Below are positions 56,201 through 64,000 of a DNA stretch of 64,000 bases, piece by piece. Every line of letters starts with the position of its first letter. Within the stretch, counting starts at the first letter, position 1. Below the pieces are notes generated by a model, which worked only from the letters and a program-made list of their open reading frames with translations, searched no databases and had not been told where the DNA came from. A program made the translations under genes and the position numbers. The stretch covers positions 181,518,691 through 181,582,690 of the forward strand of contig CM040128.1 of NCBI GenBank assembly GCA_022559845.1, in the 5' to 3' direction. This stretch comes from Amorphophallus konjac. Taxonomy: Eukaryota > Streptophyta > Magnoliopsida > Alismatales > Araceae.

Positions 56201-58680
56201 TTAATAGCACCTTCATGTTGATGCGAAGATACCTACTGGGCAAGTGTGCTCATTACCTATTTTCCAATCTTTTCAGGAGATGGAAGTGATTCGAATTCGG
56301 ATTCAGGTTATTCAAGTAGCGGGTCCGAGAGCAAATGAAAGTATTGTCAAAATGAGAGTGCAGACTTAGGAAAGTCTAAATTGTTTAGATTGAGTCTATG
56401 TAATTTTCCTATTTCTTGAGTCTAGTGCATAATGGAAATTGAATTAGTGGATGTATTTGAATATTTGATTATCAATGAAATAACGTTGGAGTTTGAATAT
56501 ATATATATTGTGCAATTGCATCTTAATGTGTGATTGTCTTGCGCTCGGATTGTTCTTGCTCGCAAGAGGCTTACCATGCCGGCTGTTCGCGCTTCCCGAG
56601 TTAGTCTTCCGCTGTAATAAAGGCTCGTGGCGTGACACTTCCGGAGTCCCCGTCGGTAGCCCGACTCGTAATAAGGAAAGGCCACCTGCTGGAGAGCTGC
56701 CTGGTAAGCCTCTGAGCACATATATTGCTCGAGCGCTTCCTTCCCAGCCAGCTCCGCCTTCCTCTCGAGTTCAGCTATCCGCTGCTCGGACTCGGACAAC
56801 CTTCTCTTGGTCTCGGACAGCCTTCGCTCGGCCTCGGTCCATGAATCCTCGACCGCCCGAACTCGGTCCTCGATCCCCGCTCGCTCGGCCCTCCATTGGT
56901 CATCACGCTCGACTTGGTTTCTGCGCTCCGACTCAAGGAGCTCACTCTTCCGGTCGACCATGCGACAAGCCTCGGCCTGCTGCTCCGCCAAAGACTGAGC
57001 CTCCGCTTGGCTTGACTGCGCCAACACTCGGAGCGGTGTGATCTCTCGACGAAGGTCTTCAAGATCGAGGGTCAGACGCTCGACCTTCCGATCAAGTGCA
57101 CTGCGGGCCCACGAAAGAGTCTCTCGCTCGGACTCCACCCGAGCATACGCGTCCACCGCTTTAGCTCCCAGCTGGGCCAGAATCAACCCTCCCTCCATAA
57201 TCTACTCCAACAGCGAAGAGGGGGGACCCTTCCGGACTTTTTCTCGCAAGTCTCGAGAAGCCAAAGAATGACACGCCCAGTATAGAGAAGCCCGGACGCT
57301 GAAGGTGCTGGTAGAAGAAGGGGAAGCTCTTACCAGAGCGGTCGCGACCGGGGCATCTCCCTCGGGCAATCCCATCCCAGGGGCCCCACCGGTCGGCTCG
57401 ACGTGAGCACCCCCACTACGTACCTCCACAGTTTTGGTCGGCTGCGATCGAGTCGCCTCCTCCTGCGACCCTCTAGCCTCGACCTACTGGGGACAGACCC
57501 CCTCAACTGGAGGCCCCTCCACCTCACTCGGCGCCTCAGCATTTGCAGTTATCCCTCCTTTATCGGCCCCCTCTTGCTCAGTAGAGGGGAGAGCTGACAG
57601 GGAATCTCCTCCGGACGCACGGACGACCTCCTCCTTCCTCGCCTGTTCCTTCTCAGCAGATTGAGCCTGCATCGAAGACCATAGCAGCTTCACCACGGGA
57701 TCCTTGCGCTTGATCCCCCGACGCTTGGAGGCATCATCCTGAGCCACCCGCTTGCCCTTATCCCGGGCACGGGACGAACCCTCTGAAATGTGAAGGTCAT
57801 CCGAAGCTGGCGTCTCATCCAAGACGATGACCTCCAACTCAAACGGAGGTGCCTCCTCCTCAATTGCTCGCCTCGTGTCTGAACCACAGAGAGCAGACTA
57901 AGAGAAGAAAAATCCCAACTCCACAAGAAGGAAGACCAAGTTTCGAAACCCCTTACCTGTCGGCAACAACACTCGAGCGAGGTAGCCCTCAATGTTGGAA
58001 GAAGTCACTAAATCAGCAGTCTCCCGGCGATTCTGCTGAATAATAGCAGCCTCCCCTTCCACCTCCGGAGAGAACACAGTCTGCTTTGGAGGAATGTTCG
58101 AGTTGAAATTTGACGTCGTCGGGAAATTCCAGGCTACGCCGACCGCCAACGGGCCCACCCAGAAATATTGGGTCTTCCACCCTTTGTGAGAAGTATCCTT
58201 CCCAGAGGGGGGCACGCAGCTCCTCCCCCGCCTCGCTTGAATATAGAAGAAACCTCACCCCGCATGAGCATGCTCCTTCAACTCAAAGAATTAATGGAAA
58301 AGATCCTGCGAGGCGCGCACCCCACACTGGCCGCAAAGGAAAATGAAGGAGAAGATGAAGGTGTAAGAGTTGGAGACCAGCTGGACAGGATCCAGTCGGT
58401 AGAACCGAAGCAATTCGGCAACAAAGGGATGAAGGGGCAGACGAAAGCCACACTTCCAAGCCAGAAGAAAAGAGCAAAAGAGGCCAGAACGGGTGGACAG
58501 ACTAGACTCATGAAGATCAGGCGCCAGGAACTGGAACCGCTAAGGCAGCCCGTAGCGACTCTCCAGCCGCTTCACCTCAGCCTCCCCCAGCTCGCTGCAG
58601 GATGGCTCTGGCGGTGTCAAGAAAACTCTAGGGGTCCGTTCTCTCTGCCGCCCCTCGGCCTCAAAATGATGGTCCGCCAT
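53262..58680 (-). pseudogene. Retand-like antisense gene with Transposase_28 domain and coiled coil, split by a solo LTR
   Basis: Antisense to gag-pol. Exon 1 from ATG 58680 (MADHHFEAEGRQ) to 57957 holds the Transposase_28-type region (LHPFVAELLRFYRLDPVQLV near 58435-58376; SHKGWKTQYFWVGPL near 58190), a family of plant proteins tied to gypsy-type elements. A 78-bp GT-AG intron (57956-57879) leads in phase to exon 2: acidic low-complexity, then a long coiled coil (57150-56700) and the PYYESGYRRG motif. At 56642 the 3.16-kb solo LTR intervenes; the same frame resumes at 53479 and stops at TAG 53264-53262. Stops near 58541, 58281, 57484 and 57200 disable it. The role of these antisense proteins in Tat elements is not established. 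Confidence 0.82.
53475..56642 (+). mobile_element. 3158-bp solo LTR, TSD CTTCC
   Basis: 53480-56637 begins TGTAGTGCCCC and ends GGCGTGACA; CTTCC repeats at 53475-53479 and 56638-56642. TATAAATAG at 54032-54040 gives plus orientation. There is no internal domain, so it arose by LTR-LTR recombination. Many TAACGG...CCGTCAC mini-palindromes (53800-55440) and a block at 55154-55237 shared with the leaders of elements A and B suggest a more distant member of the same group. No supportable gene. Confidence 0.9.
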
Positions 58681-59115
58681 GAGACAGAGAGAAGAAGAAG
58701 GGGAAAGCTCTAAGCCAGAGAACTTCGGAGAAGAAAGGGAGCTTATGAATCACCGCCTCAGGAAGCTCTTCTGGCTCCGACGGCTACAAGGATTCTCCAC
58801 TCCTCTAAAACTACTCTCACAGCGCGGGAGCCCCCCTCAAATATAACTACCAAGAGAGGCAAAACCCTAAAACCTCAGAGATAAAGGGACGCAAAACGCA
58901 TAATGCCTAAAAAACCCTGACGGGAGGCGGCACGACATCTGATCTCCCGAGGAGGGGCCTTCTCTTACTCATCATAACAGGCGTATTTTCAAGGTGAGCT
59001 ACGTCATGTGGCCCCTACCAGAGAGCTATCTTTACCCAACCAGTGCCACAAGCAATCCAGCCCAATTGCTACTCGTCTGAGCCTAATCATGGCTCGGGAG
59101 TAGGAGGGGGACACG

Positions 59116-59858
59116 TGGAGAGGGGAAATCTCACCACCCGTATGGAGAGGCCAAACGAGGTCCAAACCGGACTGAACAAGGCTCAACTCCTCAAAGTGGT
59201 AGCCCTCGGGCCCACTTATTATGAAGCCCAAAAATTCACTTAGTACAAGCGCTTCCTAGGCGGCATTCGGGTTAGGAAGTCGGAGCAACAGTCGATCGGG
59301 AAAGCTCCCTTGGAGCCCCCTATTCCTTGTCCCGACCCAGCACTTATCCCTCGGGAGACCACTCCTGAACAAGTGCCATTCGCTCGGGCTCACTGATGGA
59401 AGCTTAATGATTCAGCCGTTGTGAATCCTTTAGTGGCAGGAAGCTCAAGGGGACAAGGGAAACCAAGGGTCCGCACGCCGTAAGGAGCCCGCATGAAGGA
59501 CGTAACCCCCCTGGAACTCCTCTGCTTACCGGGATCCATTCGCACAACCGGCCACTATTTAAACAAGACATGCCCGACAGCGACGAGGAGCTTAAGCAAG
59601 CTTTAGCATGCCCAAGTCAGCCTGAGCAGAAACCACTTCACCTTTTGGTGGAGAGGAATCTCACGCTCCCACTTTCATTCTAATTCTCCTCTTTGCATCT
59701 CTGATCTACTACCTGTGCTGACTTAAGCATCGGAGAGTCTTCCCTGGGGATCTATCCCTGGGTTCCTCTGACTGGTTTCCCTTCTTACAGTTTATACTTC
59801 AAGGGTACGTGGTCATCTTCCTCCCCGCTCAGGAGCAGCGCGAGATCGCCCCTCTTTA
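59116..59858 (+). repeat. Retand-like 3' LTR
   Basis: 743 bp, preceded by the purine tract GGGAGTAGGAGGGGGACACG (59096-59115). The final CA is mutated to TA before the GAGTA duplication. Confidence 0.9.
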
Positions 59859-59863
59859 GAGTA

Positions 59864-61369
59864 TATTGTGAATTATTCTCTGTAGAGATAATGCCTCAAG
59901 ATCTTCAAGGCAAACACTACCACGTCTAGCTCTAAGTCATGCACCGGGTAGTTTTCTTCATGCTTCTTTAGTTGCCGAGAAGAGTATGCAATGACTCTTC
60001 CATTTTGCATCAATACACACCCGAGGCCAATACCAGAAGCATCGGTATATACCTCGTACTTTTCTCCTTCAATTGGTAAGGATAAGACTGGAGCAGTGGT
60101 CAAGAGATCCTTCAAAGCTTGGAAACTCTTCTCACAGTCTTCATTCCATGCATAGGGCACTTCCTTGCGAGTTAATCTGGTGAGTGGAATAGCAATCCTA
60201 GAGAAGTTCTTGATGAAACGCCGGTAGTAACCAGCTTGACCCAAGAAGCTTCGAATCTCTGTTGCACTTGTCGGTCGTTCCCAATTCTTTTCAGCTTCAA
60301 CCTTTGTAAGGTCAACAGAAATTCCGTCCTTCGAGATTACATGTCCCAAGAAGGATACTTCCTCTAGCCAAAACTTGCACTTGCTAAATTTGGCATATAA
60401 TTTATTTTCTCTCCATATTTGTAATGCCTTTTCAAGATGTACTTCATGATCGGCTTTTATCTTTGAATAGATCAAAATATCATCAATAAAGACCACAATG
60501 AACTGGTCTAAGTGAGGCCTGAATATGTTGTTCATTAACTGCATGAAAGTTGTGGGGGCATTTGTTAGTCCGAAAGGCATAATAGTAAATTCGTAATACC
60601 CATACCTGCTTTGGAATGCAGTTTTATGAATGTCTTCTTCTTTGATCTTCAATTGGTGATAACCAGAACGAAGATCGATCTTGGAGAAACATTTAGCTCC
60701 AGATATTTGATCAAACAGTTCATCAATCCTCGGCAGTGGGTACTTGTTCTTGATCGTAAGGTGATTAACTGCTGATAGTCGATGCAGAGTCTCATCAATC
60801 CATCCTTCTTCTTAATGAATAGCACAGGCGCTCCCCATGGGGAATACTTGGTCGGATGAAACGCTTGTTCAATAGCTCCATTAATTGTTCCTGTAGCTCC
60901 TTTAGCTCAGTTGGGGACATTTGGTAAGGTGCCTTCGAAACATGTCCCGCACCAGGGACAAGGTCGTTGGTGAATGACACCTCCCACTTCGGGGGTAAGC
61001 CGGGCAATTCTTCTGGAAAAATGTTAGAAAAATCCCAAACTACAAGGATGTCTTCAAGCTTAGACTCCTCGACGTCTGTGGTAGTTACAAATGCAATGAA
61101 AGCCATACATCCTTTCCCTATAAGTTTACTAGCTCGGAGAGCTGATATAAGAGGAGATATAGCCCGAGGGCTAATGTATACCAGATCCAGGTAACCCACA
61201 AAAGTTATTTTGCCGTTCTGGCAATCTATAGTTGCTTGGTATGTGGATAACCAATCAGCACCTAGTATGACATCATACACTTCCATATCTAGGCAAATTA
61301 GGTCGGCAGGTAGGTTATTTCCTTTAACCATAACCTCACAGTTTTGGTAGTGATGTGTGAGGTCGGCCT
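59864..61369 (-). pseudogene. pol: Chromovirus pol, proximal part: protease end, RT, RNase H
   Basis: Minus strand. End of protease (YDVILGADWLSTY near 61270), connector (FSNIFPEELPGLPP), RT start with [12 protein letters not shown], then RT in another frame (60652-59873): [15 protein letters not shown], catalytic IDD in [22 protein letters not shown], and RNase H with [17 protein letters not shown] ending at HYLYRE. Two frameshifts lie between 60840 and 60650 and a stop at 59871-59873. The coding sequence jumps across the Retand-like insertion to 24908. LTRs and C-terminal chromodomain are not in the window; the lineage call rests on RT/RNase H style. Confidence 0.92.
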
Positions 61370-61977
61370 TGTTGTGTAGTGGACAGCGGATCTAGAGGGG
61401 AGGGGTGAATAGATCAGCCCCACTTTTCGTAATGTGGCCCTCTATATAGCTAGTTAAAATGAATTGCAGCGGAATAGAAACTAGCTTCCAAGTGCGTTTT
61501 GATTTGCTTAGTAAGATAAGCAAGATATATAACAATTCGATCCTAAGCATGCACCTAGAACGAATCAATCACACAAGCAAACCTCACTAGACAGGATTTT
61601 AAGGTGGTTCGGACTGAATCCTCAGCCCTACGTCCACCCCTCACCAAAACCCGGTGAGGCTTCACTTGTGCAGCGCACAGAACCGCAAATCGGAAACCAC
61701 TGATTGCCTTCCTACTCACCACCTGGTAGGGATGTCAACCGCAAATTGGAACAACCTCCAATTGCCTTCCTACTAACCACCGGTAGGGATGAATCACACT
61801 TTCAATGTTTAAACAATAATGAAAATGAAACAAATGTCAAGGAACTAAAACAAGAGATTGAGTTGTGAGTGAAAATGAATTGGCCCTTGTATGAAATGTT
61901 GATCAGCAACAAGGCTCCTCTTGGCTTCAACTCAATCTTCTTGATTCACCCTTGATTGGATGAATGTTCTTCACGGA

Positions 61978-61999
61978 GTACTGTTCACGTGAACAGTAC
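61978..61999. repeat. 22-bp perfect palindrome with G-box core
   Basis: Inner 20 bp TACTGTTCACGTGAACAGTA, flanked by G and C. CACGTG is the plant bZIP/bHLH G-box. A second copy at 62307-62328 has outer pair C/G instead of G/C. Confidence 0.92.
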
Positions 62000-62573
62000 C
62001 TCTTCCTTCAATTCTTCTCTCTTGATCTTCTCTTTGAACTTCTTTGAATGAATGAAGGAGATGATGAAGCTACCTTGAATCTTGATTACTTCTTTAGCTT
62101 CTAGGAGTTTGAATGCTTGAAATATCACCTTGAATGAGGTGGAAAGAACTTGAATGGATGAAGATGATTTCCTTTGAAGAACTTGAATCAAACCAGCTTC
62201 CTTGGATCACTTTGATAGCCTTGCTTTGATGTAATCTTCCTTGAGGTTTGCTGGCTTTGATTTGAGCTTGATTCCCCTTTGATTGGATGAAGAACACCTT
62301 CACGAACTACTGTTCACGTGAACAGTAGCTCGTCTCCAAGCTCTCTTGTAACCTCCCTTGCAGCCACCCTAGATCTCACAAGAAGCCCCTTGAAGCATTA
62401 GGGTTTCTAACCCTCTTACAAGAGTTTTATAGACCTTGAATGGTCTGTGGACACCCTCCAGACCAGATCCACAATTTGTGTGGGATTAGGTGTCTTTAGG
62501 ATTAAACAAATCAATGTTGAATGGCCCTTTTCGAAGTTGAAAACAAAGTCAACAATTGATGGCTCGGGGCTGG

Positions 62574-62818
62574 CGGTCGACCGGAATTCATGGGCCGGTC
62601 GACCGGAACCTGCTGCAACCGGAACTTTTTAGCTCTGGAAAAACCAGTCGACCGGAGGCCTGGGGGCGGTCGACCGCAACCTGTAACAACGTCATCATTT
62701 CGATTCTGGGAAAACCGATCGACCGGCCAAAGTGTATAGGTCGACCGAAATCTGTAAACGTTGACATTCTGAGGCTCTGGCAAATCAGGTCGACCGACCA
62801 AAGCGTGTAGGTCGACCG
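62574..62818. repeat. 71-bp tandem repeat, four units, each with two palindromes 22 bp apart
   Basis: CGGTCGACCG-like decamers start at 62574/62596, 62645/62667, 62716/62738 and 62787/62809. Unit spacing is 71 and within-pair spacing 22 each time. The full-length Sirevirus has two looser units (9032/9046, 9096/9117). Confidence 0.92.
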
Positions 62819-63200
62819 GAAAGACCTGTACCTGCAAAATTGAACTGTTAGCCCAAGGAAACATGTCCATAGGTCAAGATATTCATGTTCTCATCAATTT
62901 CATGTATTTTGGGATCGATCCCCGTGACCTGACCGCGCAGGTCGATCCGCGTGCGAGGGCGCAACATTCAGCGTTCACGTTCACCATTTCCACTTGATTC
63001 CTTGTCCATTCATTGGCGCACCTGTCATGAACAAAAACATCACGTATGTCAATCACATGAAGGTGAAAAACATCAATGACTAATAGTGTTTAGCCATTAT
63101 CAAAACAAAGAATACATTAGAACTCATATGACCATAGAATGATGTCGAATGACCCAAGTGACCATATGAACTCAAGTGACCATAGGGGCACAACAGGCCT

Positions 63201-64000
63201 TGTTCCCGATAGGTGTAGATATGACTAAGTCTAACCATTCAGACTCTTTAGAGAACACATCAGCAAATTTCTTGGAAACAAATGAATGAGTTGCTCTGGT
63301 ATCAAATAAAACTTTAGCAGTCTTAGAGCAAATAGTTAGTGTACCTTCCACAATTCCGCCTTCCATTGGTTCCGTCTCTTGGAGAGCTTGCAGACGGCCT
63401 TGCTTCCTTACCGGAAGCTTCTCCTCTTTAATGGCTTACTCATTCATCAGTGGGCAATTAGGAATCCGATGTTCTCGGCTTTCACATCGGAGACAGGCTC
63501 CTAGCTTCCTCCAGCATTCCTCGGTCTTATGGCCGGCCTTGTCACCATATTTGCAAACCTCCTTAGAGGGTGTGGTGGAGGAGAACGACTTGTTATTCTT
63601 CTAAAATTTATCTCCTTGGGAAGGCTCTCCTCCATTGAAATATCGCTTCTTGTTGAATGCCGATTTGAAATTTCCTAAGCTGGTGACAGGTTCCTTTTTG
63701 TCCCTTACTCGGATCCTTTTGGATAATTCAGTGGCATCCTCGAGCAACTGCGCACGCCGATCTATTTCCGAGTGGACTTGGATGTCCATCGGTGCAAGTT
63801 GTGTAATGTAGTGGGGCCGAAGCCCATTGAGGAACCTTCTTGCCTTTATCTTCTCCGTGCACACCAAGTGGAGTGCATACCGGGATAGTCTTGCAAATTG
63901 GGCCTCATACTCGGCCACTCTCAAGCCTCGTTGTTTTAGTGAGGCAAATTCCGTGGCCTTCTTCTCCTGAATATGGTCGGAGAAGTACTTGTTGTTGAAA
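63201..64000 (-). pseudogene. gag: Chromovirus gag - protease, runs off right edge
   Basis: Minus strand, one frame from the window edge to 63201. Gag capsid segment (MRVAEYEAQFARLSRYA near 63920, FLNGLRPHYITQLAPM), a nucleocapsid knuckle pair region (CKYGDKAGHKTEECW near 63560, with one Cys replaced, and CLRCESREHRIPNC near 63490), then retroviral protease with VLFDTRATHSF near 63310 (usual Gly of DTGA is Arg). Stops at 63603-63601 and near 63437. The solo LTR separates it from the rest of pol. Confidence 0.9.

Larger units (their letters stand above)
24909..59863 (+). mobile_element. Retand-like (Tat lineage) Ty3 element, outer frame of a nested insertion, TSD GAGTA
   Basis: LTRs 24914-25657 and 59116-59858; the 5-bp duplication GAGTA is at 24909-24913 and 59859-59863. 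On the minus strand the chromovirus RNase H coding sequence resumes in the same frame across the two flanks, apart from one pre-existing stop, which confirms a clean insertion. Own sequence: 24914-31873, 52843-53474 and 56638-59858; the rest is element B and a solo LTR. Gag-pol is on plus, an antisense Transposase_28 gene lies downstream of pol on minus. All genes carry stops. Confidence 0.93.
61365..63200 (-). mobile_element. Sirevirus solo LTR, minus orientation, TSD GGCCT
   Basis: 61370-63195 (1826 bp) reads on the minus strand TGTTGTGCCCC...CACAACA and aligns throughout with the LTR at 8676-10544. GGCCT is at 61365-61369 and 63196-63200. Removing LTR plus one duplication restores one reading frame in the chromovirus protease. 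Contains a 71-bp repeat with paired CGGTCGACCG-like palindromes and two 22-bp perfect palindromes. Confidence 0.93.

Noticed and set aside
53480..56637. A host gene with introns in the AT-rich 3-kb stretch
   Set aside because: No ORF or domain; exact TG...CA ends and CTTCC duplication identify it as a solo LTR.

Overview
This is plant nuclear DNA from what is almost certainly a large-genome angiosperm. The window is a nest of LTR retrotransposons with TATA-box LTRs, plant-type primer-binding sites and plant-only domains: plant mobile domain (PMD), Transposase_28, the second RNase H of Tat-type Ty3 elements, and Sirevirus traits. I find no ordinary host gene, tRNA, rRNA, CRISPR array or prokaryotic signal. 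The species cannot be named from the sequence.

Layout. 1-4221: a multi-exon minus-strand PMD gene with in-frame stops (PMD copy 1), embedded in short palindromes, ahead of an unidentified ORF tail. 4401-19145: the 5' half of a minus-strand Ty3 element (element A: LTR start at 19145, PBS, leader, gag). Its LTR is split by a Ty1/copia Sirevirus (8676-17969, target duplication ATTAA). 19146-24908: a mosaic of a Ty3 pol fragment, a miniature LTR element with about 100 bp between its LTRs (20035-21706) plus an extra LTR tail, a 5'-truncated LINE, and the 3' part of a minus-strand chromovirus pol. 24914-59858: a Tat/Retand-like Ty3 element inserted in the RNase H region of that chromovirus (TSD GAGTA). 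The chromovirus resumes at 59864 and runs off the right edge. It is split again by a minus-strand Sirevirus solo LTR (61370-63195, TSD GGCCT).

Inside the Retand-like element lie two further insertions. Element B (31874-52837, TSD CACGC) is a 21-kb Tat/Ogre-like element related to element A. A 3.16-kb solo LTR (53480-56637, TSD CTTCC) interrupts the antisense Transposase_28 gene of the Retand-like element. Element B has a nearly open gag-pro-pol with a G-patch after the protease and two RNase H domains. Downstream of pol it carries two antisense genes that both contain introns: a PMD-like/DUF7745-like gene (44255-45688) and a PMD coiled-coil gene (46452-49754, PMD copy 2).

The most unusual signal is a recurrent short inverted repeat, roughly ACGGT-N8-ACCGT. 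It occurs dozens of times in the noncoding parts of elements A and B and in the 3.16-kb solo LTR: LTRs, leaders, the space between the antisense genes, intron 1 and the 5' flank of PMD copy 2. Around PMD copy 1 the same positions hold palindromes with another stem, ACGCC...GGCGT. The stem has therefore changed in concert while the arrangement was kept. This resembles the motif turnover known for sequence-specific anti-silencing systems of some DNA transposons, so a PMD-protein/palindrome pair is proposed here as a testable hypothesis. Frame and exon calls were made by eye; similarity statements are qualitative.
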